The notes under the pieces: model-generated
What the model saw: the letters and a program-made list of their open reading frames with translations, nothing else
Databases searched by the model: none
Told to the model about the DNA's origin: nothing
Translations under genes and position numbers: made by a program
Assembly: GCA_011800805.1 (NCBI GenBank)
Contig: MPNW01000014.1
Coordinates: 360,158 to 424,157, forward strand
DNA from: Hirudo medicinalis
Lineage: Eukaryota > Annelida > Clitellata > Hirudinida > Hirudinidae
Length of the DNA stretch: 64,000 nucleotides
Direction: 5' to 3'
Shown: piece by piece, positions 38,951 to 51,600 of the stretch
Position numbering within the stretch: position 1 is the first letter of the stretch
Layout of the letters: each line of letters begins with the position of its first letter

Positions 38951-40999
38951 TTTCTGGTTCTGCTCTATAATGTTCTAAAGCTTTTCTCGGCTGCTGACAC
39001 ATCACAGGAGCCCATCCTTGACTTCATCAGTTGCCAAAGAAATCCGCCACCTAGACCCCAAAAGTCTGATTTGATTCCGCCTGCACACCATATCTCACAT
39101 CCGGGAGAGGAGTTACACTAGGCCTTTGCTTACTGCTGAAACTTATGAAGCCATTGGGGGGAATATCGGGGCGGGCCAATGGCAACCCTTATGCAGCACC
39201 CTGCATTATCACCATGAGATGATCCACCCAAATTGGATCAGAAAATATGACCGGAATGTAAGCTTAAAGAAAAATTTCTGAAACCGTCGGTGAAGTCGGA
39301 GAGATAGTGAGGTGCTCTCCTTCTCCAGTCTTCCTTCAGTCCGCCGCCTAACCAGCACTTACTGTCAACCTGGTCATCGTAAATTATCATTTAAATAAAG
39401 TACATCCAATACTTTATAATCAATAATTTCTGGCAACAACCAGATGATGTTATTGATAATCGGACATCACTTGAGATTCTGAGGGATCTGACTTAAGTCC
39501 AGTTAAATCCTTGGACTTCCTGGTCCTGATCTTCCCAATGCACTGCTCAGAAGCCTCAGTCTCAAATCGAAGTCGGAAAAAGAGTTGCAAATGTTCTGCC
39601 CGTCTCAAGGGCAGTTGTTTTGAATATGTATACGTAGTTTTTTAATATGTAATGCCGATTTAATAGGACAGATATCACACAAAACGTTATATTTCCATGT
39701 TAGAGCTTAGAGGATGTTATGCTTGATGTTTGAAAAATTAATATTTATTAAATTACCAAACCTTGTGTTCACGGATTCCTCTCAATTGCGAAGTGTATCA
39801 ATTGAAACAATCAGAATTCTTTTGGATCATGTCAAACTTTTCCTAAATTCCGCATTCATATTGCGACCCTTTTGGACATTTGAGTTTCGAAGATGAAGCT
39901 TGGAGATGAAAGGCGCTCCAACCGACGCTTTGCATGCGACTCGCCAAAGATTAGTTTCAGATTTTCTTGTAAAATGTTTCGATTCCAAAACGTAACAAGA
40001 AAAACCTTCTATTAATTAAATGTGTGTTGTAATTCAAATAATTTTAAGAACCAGTAATTATCCTTATCTTAATGATAAATGTAGAAACACTTTCGGAGAG
40101 ATTTAAGGGAAACGTATAACAAATCGATTTTTCTTGAATTCTTTCTTCAACTCTTGAGCATTACAACCAAGATTTTGATGCGAATTCCTATATCTTCGAA
40201 CGTATTAGTGCAATTATTCACTTAATACTGATGATCAAATACCAAGGATTGAAAATGTAACTAAAATAACAAATGATTAAATTTTTTATTGCGTGACCCA
40301 GCAACAATATTTGATTTTTATGGTTGCATGACCTTTATTTTCCAGCACATCCACTGATGACTCGTAACTCGTAACTCGTAACTCTAATTATTTTCAGTTT
40401 GGCAGCAACGCGACTGAACAGGTATTAAAATTTTATTTTTTAAATTCGTCTTTTCTTTATCATTCCAGGTTTTCCTAAATGCATTTTACCGTAACATTTA
40501 CCGAACTTCTAGCGAGTAGGTATGTAGCAATTTGATATCAAATATGTGCAAAAATTGTTTTACATAATTATCTTTGGTAGGCAAATAGTAAGATTTTTGG
40601 GAACCGGAAGATGCGCACACGACTTCATAATGTAAGCTATCAACTACGGAGAATCAGCCATCATGCATAAGGGGCCAAATAAATTATTACTAATTATATT
40701 CGCGTAACTTAATTGAATATTTAAGTAAAATTAAAAGTAATCTGAGCAGTAGTTAATTCTAAAACAATCTATTTTAGGAAACTAATTAAAGCTCTGGGCG
40801 TGAGACAATCGGGAAGAAGGTGAGGATGATTATCTGCTTTGTTGTACCGTGTTATAAATAATATTAATAGTCTATACTTTATATTAACGATGATTTTCTT
40901 AAGTCATATGAGGTTATATCAAAAAGAAGATTGGCAGACATTGTGGGCCTTGATGTTTAAATCATTAGTGATTGCTCTTATGTTAAAATGTGTTTTAAA
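38951..40999. other. mixed stretch: possible transposon debris, then possible small exons
   Basis: 39000-39380 is GC-richer than its surroundings and may be more transposon debris. Between 40390 and 40820 several short plus-strand segments have exon-like borders, for example VFLNAFYRNIYRTSSE after a CCAG and KLIKALGVRQSGRR before GTGAGG. They could be exons of the gene ending at 41364, but I could not join them reliably. Confidence 0.3.
40361..40384. repeat. (CTCGTAA)3 tandem repeat
   Basis: Three perfect seven-base units followed by CTC. Confidence 0.9.
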
Positions 41000-41364
41000 A
41001 TGACAAAGGTCATGAATAAACGTGTAGCTCTAGTCCTGATGGAGATTGTTGAGAAAAATTTAAACAAAGATTTTTGCTTAGAATTGCTATGGACTCTCTT
41101 CACTAACTTTATAGAGGACGACAGAATAAATGTGAGACATGAGATTAAGTCTGAGGTTAGTTGAGTTTATTGAATCGATACAAATGTCATATTTAATATT
41201 AAATCTAACTTATTTATGTCAGTAATCTTGAAATGCTAGTTTTGCTAAAATTTAAAATCGATTTATTAGCTGCGCGGAAAAATATGCGTGATCAACTGAC
41301 TGACGATGATGTTAAAGTGTCTATGAGAGAAATGTTGTTGAAAATTAATGAAATTGAAACCTGA
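41000..41364 (+). CDS. C-terminal piece of an unidentified helical protein
   Basis: The first segment starts at or before an ATG at 41000 and encodes KRVALVLMEIVEKNLNKD followed by FCLELLWTLFTNFIEDDR, ending near 41155. The second encodes LLKFKIDLLAARKNMRDQL, then DDVKVSMREMLLKINEIE and a TGA. The heptad-like, amphipathic helices with a DD turn resemble the end of HEAT/ARM-repeat proteins; SYO1/HEATR3 is one candidate whose C-terminus has this pattern, but the similarity is weak. Two donor/acceptor pairs are possible around 41155-41232; the one giving an in-frame join uses GTTGAG. The first ATG may be internal, with more exons upstream. Confidence 0.4.
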
Positions 41365-41455
41365 AAAATATTTGAATTTGTTCGTTTGCAAGAAATGTGA
41401 CAATGTAATTTGAAACCGTTTTAAGGATAATAAATTATTTAGATAGGTAATTTAC

Positions 41456-41479
41456 TTTATTTTATTTTATTTTATTTTA
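41456..41479. repeat. (TTTTA)n microsatellite
   Basis: About five copies of TTTTA shortly after the end of the preceding gene. Confidence 0.85.
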
Positions 41480-41689
41480 ATTCCAACAATTTAAAGTTTA
41501 CCGACCATTAAGAAATGAAGTGAATGAAGTGGCCACCCAGTGATTTAAAAAAATAAATTAAAGCTATTTTAAATAGTTTTTTTTAAATTTTATTTAAATA
41601 TTTAAGATGTTGGACGAATATATTAGCACCTGTCCCCCCACTGCCACTGGTCCCAATGTGCGTCCCTCCGCCAAAGTGTTCTAGATCTA

Positions 41690-41772
41690 CCCTTGGGTAG
41701 AAGCGCAGTATATATGGTTAACGAAAAGCGGCTCTAACACTATGCATGTAACGCTTCATAAATGAGTTATAA
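41690..41772 (+). repeat. diverged SINE/LINE tail fragment
   Basis: ATGGTTAACGAAAAGCGGCT followed by CTAACACTATGCATGTAACG and CTTCATAAATGAG is a mutated version of the tail of the SINE at 24447 (ATGGTTAGCAAGGAGTGCCT, then CTGACGCTATG and TATAAATGA). The preceding 60 bases may be a very worn head. Confidence 0.6.
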
Positions 41773-41895
41773 TTACCAAGTTTGGATTATCAAGCCTCTA
41801 GCAAGAAGATTACTAACAGTTTAAACGACAGGAACTTTTAACTGTTTCACATTTTAGAACTAAAATACATTATTTTCAAATTAAAGACATTATTA

Positions 41896-42110
41896 TTATC
41901 GTTCTCTAGAACCTACAATGGGTGCTCTTTCTTGAACTGCTTTCAACATTCTCAAAAAGCAGATGCCCCAGAAGACGAGGCACCACATAGCATGGAATAA
42001 TTTGAATATTTTTTGTTTAGCTACAAAAAAATTATTTAAAAGAAATGTGCCTTCGTACCTATAAAATATTTGATCCAACTGTCGTCAGGATCAAATTTCA
42101 ATTGATTAGT
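41896..42110 (-). CDS. possible small exon pair encoding a single membrane helix
   Basis: Minus strand: FDPDDSWIKYFI precedes a GTACGA donor (about 42055), and after a TTTTTTTGTAG acceptor the frame reads FHAMWCLVFWGICFLRML and ends VQERAPIVGSRER with a stop at 41896. One clear hydrophobic helix with a basic C-terminal flank. It lies just downstream of the tyrosinase stop, so it is either a tiny separate membrane protein or alternative last exons of tyrosinase. I do not recognise the family. Confidence 0.35.
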
Positions 42111-42235
42111 GAATGCAATAATTTAAGTGACGAACTGAGATGAATTAGTACTTTTATTGTCAAACATTTACAATTTTATTTTTATTTTGGAAATTTTCAG
42201 AAAATTATTCACACAAAAATTGTTCAACTGTTTCT

Positions 42236-45139
42236 TTACTTCTGAAGGCATTTGCAGACTCCTGCTTCATTAAAAGAAACCAGACGTGCGGGACAGTAAC
42301 AAGCCCTGTCTGGATAACTAGACTCAACACTTCCACCTTCCTTGACTTTGCTCACACATTTTCCAGTAACGGTATTACACCATATGAAGTCAGGTCTAAC
42401 GGAGGCACAGCAATCCCTATCTGTGTTGCACTCCTCGACATCCCCTGGAGATGTTTCATATCGGTAATACAGGCTGGTGTAATCTTCACTCGTCAAACCG
42501 TCTGCATTGATGAGTCCCTCAAATGGTTTCATGCTAGCATTGGCAGCATGGGTATTTGACAAATCAAATCGGTCATCAAACCAAGTGGGCAGACTCGATG
42601 GTTTAGTGTCAGGGTATCCAAGTTCTCGACCTATAACAAAATGGTTGGTAGTAATCACCAACAGGAGCACTTCTATTATGGAATCATTCTGGAAATGGTA
42701 AAACTCTATTTTATGTTATCTTACCTTGACTTTTGGCTCTTTGCCTGAACTTTTCAAAGAGGTTGTCAATGTAGCAATGATGAAGGAAAAAGACGGGATC
42801 GTTAGGGGAACAATTGACAGGTCCCATGGTGCTGCTGGCTCCAAAGTACATGTGCACTGAACCGTGGATATCTTCGAAATAGGAGTTCCACGGTGCACTC
42901 AAGTCCTTACAATTTTAAACCTTAAATTTATGTATGTATTTCTTTCAAAATAAGCGGAGGACGAATGCTCCTTACTCTTTCACCAGGTAAGCATAAGTGA
43001 AGTAAGAATGACAAATACTTCGAAACAAAATTTCAACTGTGCGGCAGGAAGGCCGTTAAATCGTATTAACTAATGAGACATGAAAATCTGCTGTAAGTTG
43101 TGAAAGAAACAATATAATTCAGTTTGAGTTTCAAATGTTAACAATGCGGTTAGTGAGAAAGTATTTGATCGAGCAAAGTTCCTAACGCAGTTTAAACTGA
43201 TTTCCAGTGACATGAACAATTTGAGAAGTGTAAATGGTTTTTTAAAGTCTTTATTTAAATCAGTAGATATTAGATTTAGGGCTGATGAAATAATCGATTA
43301 ATTAATCGAGTTTGTTAATCGATCAAGAAAATTTTAATCGTTCGCAGCCCTAATTAGATTATTAATGATTTTAAAACATAAACGGAGGTCAGAGATGAGT
43401 CGTGATGTGCAAGTGATTGGAGTTTCAATGCATTTTATTCTCTTTATTTTATTGCTGAACTGAACTGAAGGGCTCACCGGACCACTAACCAATTTGTACT
43501 CAGTTCCGAAAAGGAGTATAAAAAATAGGGTCAAGCCTCGTGCAAGTTGGCCGGATGGGTTGCGTTCCTGCATGCGGCCATAATGTCAACAGTCGCAATG
43601 TTTGCAACCCAGCCTGCACCGCCGGGGAGAGCCCTCGGCTAGGGGAGCTATGTAAGCGGTAGATAGATTAAAAAGTGCTTTTTCCGTCCTACTCATCCAT
43701 TTACGTGACGGAAGTTTTTAATAAACAACAACAACAACAATAAGTGCCTTCACATCCTGTTCGGACATATAAGGCACTCAAAAGATCGGCTAAATACAAA
43801 ACACAAATACATCGACGGCACAAATGGGCACAATAAATTTGATAAAATAGAAATTAAAAGTATTTCAGACAGCAAATAATGTCTATATTTCGAATGAGGC
43901 CAAAACACCAGGCGGTGAATTATTTATACTTTGTGATGATGAAATATGTCATATATATTTAATATATGCATGCAATTATATATATATAAATATAAACACT
44001 TAAATCGTTAAAAGTGTAATTCGCTAAAACTACAAACTTACTGTTGAATGAATAAAACTCAGAATGTTTCCTACCTTCAAGCTATTAACCAAAACAGTGT
44101 CGACATCATGATCCGCAAAGAGATATGAATTGGACCATTCTATGTGTCTGGTGACTACGGAATTCATTGAGGTGCAGGCCTGTCCCACCACAGACCAATT
44201 TGCTGCCACTCCATTTACCACACGTCCATCACCATTGCCCAGCAGATATTCGGAAAACAAGATGGTATCTCTGTGGTTCTTATCGAGACGCCTCTCAAGA
44301 CGATTATCCCAATATGGAAGACCACAACTTGGACAATACTTTTGGATTGCCTTTTCCATTCTAAAGATTAAAGGAGAGTTTTATAAAGATATAATATTTG
44401 TTTTTATTTTGAAATTTCTAACCCAAGTATGTAGTGCCGATGCCACCCCAAAAATGCCGGACCGTAGTGAGCCGCCGGTGCATTTTCAAAATCGTGCCTG
44501 ATGACAAAATTATCGTACTCGCTGTATTCGCCAGCCATTGCTGTCTAGAAGTGAAAGTTAACAATTGTTTTTATTATAATACTTTAAATAATTTATATTT
44601 ATGAAGGCTTAAATTTTAAGAAGTATTTTATCGTAGAATGTCACATAATTTCGCATCGAACATCACAGGTAAAATGGCTACATTATTATTAGAAAATAAA
44701 TACTTTGAGTTTCAGACCTTCATTTTCTGAAGGGCCTCATGAATGTCTTTCCTTTCCTTTCTGGACAAACACCTGTATTCTTTTCTCCACACCTGGTCAG
44801 CAGCAGTAGCTCTTGGTTTGAGGTTGTCTTTTGTAATCAGTCCACCGCAAATTCTCGTGAAAAATATGTTCTCACTACGACCCAATTTTGCCTAAAAATA
44901 AAAATAGAAATATTGGTTCAAATGTTGAAGGAAAGAAATGTTTCGTGAGTGACCTTGTGGCATTTGGACAAGTCATACCAATCCTTCATTTGTTGTTCCT
45001 TCCGTTTCAACATCTTTTTGTTCATGACGACGCAGATACACAAGTCATGAAGAATGGTTATCGTGACCAAACAAACCAAGAGGAGGGTTGGTCTGAAATG
45101 CACTGTGAACAAACAATTCTTATCAATAATTCTCAGCAT
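42236..45139 (-). CDS. tyrosinase (type 3 copper oxidase)
   Basis: Six minus-strand exons. The first supported segment (from about 45139) has a strongly hydrophobic helix (TLLLVCLVTITIL) followed by a basic stretch and CHK. Next come RICGGLITKD and VWRKEYRCLSRKERKDIHEA. The copper A exon reads IRHDFENAPAAHYGPAFLGW then HRHYI, with the expected histidines. LPYWDNRLERR and a GDGRVVNG stretch follow. The copper B exon has IHGSVHMYFG and NDPVFFLHHCYIDNLFEKF. After it comes ELGYPDTKP and a C-terminal region with about eight cysteines (CNTDRDCC, CYCPARL, CKCLQK). All six copper-binding positions appear filled. Tyrosinases oxidise phenols to quinones for melanin, crosslinking or defence. The hydrophobic start suggests entry to the secretory pathway; the exact ATG is not certain because an acceptor-like TTCACAG lies just inside. 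Confidence 0.93.
43540..43780 (+). mobile_element. SINE copy C in a tyrosinase intron
   Basis: The head (43540-43619) begins GTGCAAGTTGGCCGGATGGG and ends AGCCTGCACC. It has lost a few bases in the B box (TTTGCAACCC). The tail ends with AAGTGCCTT and AAGGCACTC as in copies A and B. About 60 extra bases, including a (CAA)n run at 43727-43739 and a repeated AAGTGC element, lie inside the tail. It sits in the intron between the exons before and after copper B, opposite in orientation to the gene. Confidence 0.8.
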
Positions 45140-46033
45140 TCACCGATAAGTATCAATAAGCGAAATAAATGACTCACTCGTGTTACCGTTTGCAACTGAA
45201 ATGAATCATTTATTGAAAATATCTCACAAGGTAATCTGCCTTAATTTTAAAACCGAACCTCCGTTGGTTCATTGATCTGCAGAAACTCCTTTCAACACTG
45301 ACATTTTGAATTCGTTACTTTTAGATAAGGTCATCCATCATCAAGGTTCGATATTTTAGTCCTGACATTTACACGCTTTCACCTTCCGTGATTTTTCTCA
45401 AATTTATTTGTGAAATCATCTCGTATTCCTTAAAGTTTTTAAAGAGTTTATAAATCACTTTATGCTCGAGACTTTTAGAATTATTATTATTATTTCATTA
45501 TGATATTAATAAGCGGTAATATAATTAATAACGGCTTAAGGACCACTTTTTCTGTTCAAAGTAGCATTATCAGCTTTAATTACTTGAATGAAATCTAATT
45601 TAAGATAATTAAACATAATGCATTTAATAAATTCAATTCAAAATTCAAAAGCATGTTATTTCAATTCACATTGTTTTTATGCATTCACGTGAATTAATTT
45701 TATTGCAGGAAATGGTGTGTTGAGTAATTGGGCAAAGTTTCATCGACAATTAAAGGTGTTCTTATTATTAATAATCGCACGGATTTAAATCAACATTTTA
45801 AATCAAATGATTACTCATTATTCCATCAGAGAAATATTACAAAAACTGGATACAATCCATGGTTAATAATGGTTCATAAAAGTTAATGTTTTCCACTTTG
45901 TGAATGATTTCAAACGGGTGGTGACCGTGATTGTAGTTATTCAATTATTCACTTCATACACTGATTCCATGATATGATTTCGAATCAGAAGTTGGAATGA
46001 TTAAGCGACAATCGTTAGAAATTTGTCATCGAT
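45140..46033. other. spacer between tyrosinase and the CUB/LDLa gene
   Basis: AT-rich, with a run of ATT triplets near 45482. It should hold the tyrosinase promoter and the 3' UTR of the CUB/LDLa gene. No other feature seen. Confidence 0.4.
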
Positions 46034-47902
46034 TCAGTTGAGCTGCTCGCCTCCAGTTCTGTCTCCCATGAAGGCTCTATTGACTGCCTCGTGACGTCCA
46101 TCAGATACAGTAGATGGTTGGTTGACAGTTGCCGCGTTACTATTTACTACTCTACCAGCTCTTTGAGTGGCACAGGAAGGAGAAATTGAAGACGACGACG
46201 GATTTATTGAAACACTGCCTTCTTCGATATCGCCCTTCTCATCAGACCTGGTATAATGGACGTAGTAGTAAGAAGGGGGAGGTTCGTTGTACGGGTTTGC
46301 TGTGCCTGGTGCGGCCTGAGGCATGGCTACACCAGCACACGTCACTCCAGCATTTTGGTTGGGTTGTTCGATGGTTGAAATTGGAATGCTGGTTGAAGAA
46401 GACCTTCTATCACGCTGCAGAATTTAATGCTTACTTAATCAATAGAGTTGAAAGGTAAAGCGTTTCATGAGAGCTAATAATAGTTATTTCGGAAATGCGC
46501 AATGTTGAAACAACTTGTTTTATAATTCATAACAACTAGGAAGGAAACATTGTATTTCAGGTTCCTAAGTTCGCCATGCAGAATACGACTTTCTTGAATT
46601 GGTTACCTTAACTGTGTAATAAATAAAGTAAAACTTCTCACGTGTTTCTTGCCAAAGAGGACTTTAATGACGCAAATACAAAGAAGGATCATCACCATTA
46701 ATAGGGCTATCGAGATGCAAGCTGCCAGAATCACCGTTCCAATGGCAGCTGTTAATAACATCGTGCAATGCAGTTAAATAATATTAATATAAATTAATTA
46801 AATAATTTAAGTTGTATTTATCAACTGACATATTACTGAGCAGTAACGCTCGTCGGAGAAGTCACCACAGTTGTCATAACTGTCACATCGCAGGACTTCA
46901 GGGATGCATCTGTCCTGATACCAACACCTAAATTCTGAATCAGCATCACATATATCTGAAAAATATTCATATGTCAATGATTTTTGTCGTTTATTGTATT
47001 CGAAAGAATATTCTTGGTTTCTTATCACCACCGAATAACAAGTAAATAAACGAACGAACGAACGAACGAATTTGAACAGATCAAATGATGTCTTCGGCGA
47101 TGAAAATATTTACAAAAACAAAAAACGCTTAAAACATTCAAGTGAAACGTTCAAATCCAATATTCAATATTTATAAATACAATGTCGAGCAGATTAATTA
47201 AAGTTATTAATATAAAATGGTTGAGAAATTATGTAATGTTAACCATTGTGGTACAACGTGTAAGTAATTCTGAATCCTGTACTTTTTCCTGCAGGAGAAT
47301 CTTTTTCAGTGTGAAACGTGAAGTTGAGGAAATTAGATGATGAGTAAATGGATTCTGCTGGTTTTGAACGACCACAATATGTTTCTGAATTGAAATCCAC
47401 CTCGTAAGTTGTTTAATAACTTCTTCGAAAAATTCATACGTAAATTAGTCTAATAATGAGCTCACTGCCTACTGTTTCCCCTGTAATGTTCAGATAATCG
47501 TGGCATTCGCGTTTGATGGTATAGATGTCGATAAATAAAAATCTGATCGTCAAGCGTTGTTCTTTCGTCTCAGCTTCCAGTCTCACCTTACAAGTCTTGA
47601 AGGAATAGACTTGAACAGAGTACTTAACCTTAAAATATTTATTTAATGAACCAATCCACCTTCCCTGGGCTGTAAGCATGATTCTGGGAATCCACGAGGA
47701 AGCCATAAGCGTTCGATGCGTTGATCTGAATGATGGCAGTTTCTTCATGGCAATAATTTTGCAAATAAACTGTTAACAATAAGAGAGGACTTCAAGTAAA
47801 GAAGTCACAAATAGATTTTCGATGAATTTCCTAACTTTCGTGGTATTTTGTAGATTCCGAGTGAGAAAATGTTAACAAAATGGCCGCCAAAATCACTTTC
47901 AT
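46034..47902 (-). CDS. CUB-LDLa single-pass membrane receptor-like protein
   Basis: The start exon (ATG at 47902) gives a signal peptide (MKVILAAILLTFSHSES). The following exons give a CUB domain: YCHEETAIIQINASNAYGF, YSPGKVKYSVQVYSFKTCK and LTIRFLFIDIYTIKRECHDY, then TYCGRSKPAESIYSSSNFL and GFRITYTLYHNG. This shows the family's cysteines and the CG-x(4)P-x-x-I-x-S-x-S-N pattern. Then one LDL receptor class A module, FRCWYQDRCIPEVLRCDSYD followed by NCGDFSDERYC, with the calcium-binding acidic cluster. Next a membrane helix (AAIGTVILAACISIALLMVM) and a cytoplasmic tail with NEPPPSYYYVHY, which contains a PPxY motif for WW domains. The stop is at 46034. The order signal-CUB-LDLa-TM recalls NETO or LRP12-type proteins but is shorter. 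Ligand unknown. Confidence 0.85.
47051..47070. repeat. (CGAA)5 microsatellite
   Basis: Five perfect tetramers in an intron of the CUB/LDLa gene. Confidence 0.9.
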
Positions 47903-48652
47903 CTTGAGTTGAATTGAGTCAGTACTTTTGAAATTAAAAGCGTCTCAGGAAACATAAGAATGAAGATCGAAGGTCTTTAAATATGGCCACATCACTCGAC
48001 TGATAAAGGATAATTACTTCATCGCATTCTACCTGAATTTCGGACTTCTTAACCATGGCATTATTTGTAGGACATTATTCTGCAAATGACTCTTATCGTA
48101 GAAACATGAATTTCTCTATCATTGTAACAAAACGGAGCCTACGATGATTTTTAAAGTCACATTAAGCTTTCAGTGATGTTGCTTATCGCCATTAAGGTTG
48201 CAACGGACGATAACGTCTGTAGAATTCAGGTATGGATGTAGCTTAATGGCTTAATATTATTCACCTGTAAGTTATGCCTTTGTCAATTAATTGTCAGCTC
48301 TCACTCTTGAAATATAGGTTCATTTGTGGAAATGTTGTTTTTAATAATAACCCGTTTAATTATTTTGAAAGCAAAGTTTGAACGGAATTTGCGAATGTAA
48401 CACGTTCATAAAATAACCGTTTGAACTTCTTAGATTGAACTTGATAAGGAACTTTCAAATCAAAAGTTAAAACGTCCAATTTATAATGCCTGGTATTGTC
48501 TCAAAAGTCATAAAAATAATAAAAAGTTGTAATATTCTTCATCTCTTGATAGCAACATGGTTGTGGAAGTTAGTTTTCAGAATGCGCCGACAAGTCTGAG
48601 GTCATAATCAGTTCCTAGAACAAGGACACCCTGAGCGATAAAATGTTGACAT
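47903..48652. other. spacer between the LBP/BPI stop and the CUB/LDLa start
   Basis: About 750 bases, AT-rich, no reading frame or repeat of note. It contains the upstream region of the CUB/LDLa gene. Confidence 0.4.
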
Positions 48653-51600
48653 TTAGTTGACCGTGAATTTTCCAAAAGAAGAAATATTTGTTAATACCGA
48701 GGTATCTTCGAAGATGTGGAGGTTCTCAAAATTAAAATACGGAAAACCTGGAAATGTAATTCCCTCCCTTCCAATATCTGTGGATCAATTTTTAATGCAA
48801 TTAAAGTTTTCATTTTAAGACATTTAAATAATTTAACACAATGAATTGTCAAACCCCTGAGGATTCCCTGGAATGTCGGAGTAGTTACCGACGCCAATTT
48901 CGCACTCTGAATAAATGTCCAGTTCAAAACATTACTTTTTAAAAGCTAAATTGATATTATGAAGAGAAAATAAAGCTGACTAATTCTTGAGCAGGAACAT
49001 CATTTCCAGAGTAAATAATCTCCGAATAGACTCTGAAAACAATAAGAATTAAGTTGACTTTTGAAAGACATCACACGCAAATCAAACCAACTCAAATTGA
49101 CGCAGATCGAAAGACAACTTTAGGTCAGTAAGAATTACTTCAGCCTCGCAGCCAACAACCTAAAGACATCAGGAAATAATTATTTGAAGGAGTGCTTAAA
49201 GTGCAAGAGTGCACTCACGGTGTCCAAATCAAGAATTTTAGTTGGAAAAGGATTGTTTGCAAAAAAGGTGGTGTAGGCCTCGATATTGATAGTCAGTTTT
49301 CTTCCCTCGATCTCGAAGACTTCATGTGGAGGTGACTTCATGGTTACTTGAATATCTACCGGTTCATTTGGACTTAACTGGATCAGAAAATCACATTTTT
49401 AATCAAATATCAACTGGTATTTATAAAACGCATCTTATCCAAACCAGGTTCATGAAGTCTCTGAACGGAGCCGAGTATCTTGCATTTTCAGGATTAGAAT
49501 AAAACCTGTCAAGCTAAAATACTTCAAACTTTATTTGCAGAATTCCATCTCATATAAATATTAAAACAAATTTTTTCAATTTCATGATCGAATGATAGAA
49601 AGCCTTAGAAATGTTAGAAAGCTTACATCATGTCGAGTTATTGTCCACTTCAAATGATTACCAAGATAAAGAGATTGCCAGAGAGTATTGAGGGTGTAAT
49701 CAGTCAGGAAGACATAAAACATTCTGCTCGTATCTTCCAATTCTTCAATATGCTTCGGCCTGAATGGCCAGTTTTGAAAATTATTTGTGGGCTGGAATGT
49801 TCCCTGCATTTAATAAATATTTTTTAAGGCCTTCATTAAAATATTCTCCTCGTGAAATAATTGGAAAGCCACCAACAGCATGTCTTGTTTCTAAGTAATT
49901 TTGTCGGAATATGGGCGCCTCCGTTAGTGTGTAATCGAAGGTGAGGGAAGGGAAAAATCCTACCTGGTTAATCACTGCAGCGATTATAATTTCAATATTT
50001 TCAATGCGTAATTTTATAAATTTGAACGAAACAAGGATTCTAACGGCTTTGTGGAACATTCGTTTCAAACGAATCTTTCAACTTTACTGTGATTTCATCA
50101 CAGGCCTGCGTCGAAAAGTCATTTTACAAATAAGGTATTTGACTCAAGAATTGAATGTTTAAATCCTAATTTCCGCGAAAGGTTTTACCTTGCCAAACAA
50201 GACACCTTGAATAAAAGAAGAATCCGTCAAGTAGTTTTGAACAGTTTGACTAAAGGAAATACATGCATTTCTTTCACGTTTAATGACATATAATAATAAT
50301 TTCGTCATTTCATACCTGATGGTTCCATTAACAATTACCCTGATTTCTCCCTCAGCCACGCATTCTACCGAGCTCAATTTAAATGTGCCCCTCTCTTCTC
50401 CTGAGAATTCGTTTTAATTTGTATACGCTTTATTGTTAGCAGTTATTAAGTTTTATTATTTAATATTTAATTTATTATTTAATTCGAATGTTGAAGTTCA
50501 AGTAAACCTTACCAACGTAAGTCGTCAAGTTAAGAGAAGCATCTCGAATGGTCAAATAAAAGTCAAACTTGTCTTCGGAATTAGAGAAGCTGAATAAAAT
50601 ATAACATTACAAATACTACTGAATCAAATTTAGTTTTTGTTTTATATTTCTAAATTATTACATCAGAAATCTCAGTATGATTTAATAGAACAAATTAAAT
50701 AACTTTTCAAGTTAAAGCATTTTTTTCTAATCAATTAAGACAAAAAAAAGTGTTTTCTTAGCTCACAGTAATCTGTGGTGGACCTCAGTAGAAGATTCAA
50801 GATCCACGTTCACTCCACGGAGTGAAAACGTCAAACCTCCAATTCCTACATTTGTGTTGTCAGGGTTGAAACTTTCATCAAACCACAAAGTGCCTGCCCC
50901 TCTTTCCGTTCTGACTCTTCTTACTACATAAAGATCATTATCATGTAAGTTTAATGAATAACAATTAAAGTCAGATGTCATAGTAAAATCATGGTAATTT
51001 TAATATTTTTAGTATTTTTAATCAAATAAATAAATAAATGAGTAAAATCATGGTGATGTACAGCGATCTGGTCCCCACTTACTGTTTGGTATGAGTGAAT
51101 CATTGGAACGAACATTCACTGATGTTTCGTTCTGTCCAAATCTATTGTTGAAAATTGGACTGTGACTTGGAGATTCTGATCTCTCACGATTTACGATGAT
51201 CCCCACCTTCAATTCTGGTTTGTCACATCTTCTCAGTTGGGTTCTTGAAAATTATGTTGTCTTTCAAGATTTCGTTAAAATCAAGTAAATTTATCAGAAT
51301 TTATTAAAACATTTGCAGCATCAAAGATTTACTAGAGAAATCGTGATTAGTAATATAATTTCTTTAATATTATAAAATGTGGTGTGTGACGTATTTTGTT
51401 TTAGATGGTTTTTCTACATCCTAACAAAATTTATCGAGTGTTGAGATTTATTTATTTATAATTAAATCACTTTTGCCCATCATTTCATTCAAAAGCCGAA
51501 GTGACGTTCCAGCACAAACCTGGACAGTTTCACTCTTGTTCCAAGTAGAAACGTTTGGTCAATATCTGGTATGACGAGATGTTGTAAACTCTGTGACAAC

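Noticed and set aside
39714..39896. Plus-strand 60-codon frame ending WTFEFRR
   Set aside because: Isolated, no acceptor or donor that links it to the exon-like segments further on.
41000..41364. Firm assignment to HEATR3/SYO1
   Set aside because: Only a general helical pattern and a DD turn agree; the similarity is too weak for a name.
44130..44501. Plus-strand frames across the tyrosinase exons
   Set aside because: Antisense shadows of the copper A region exons.
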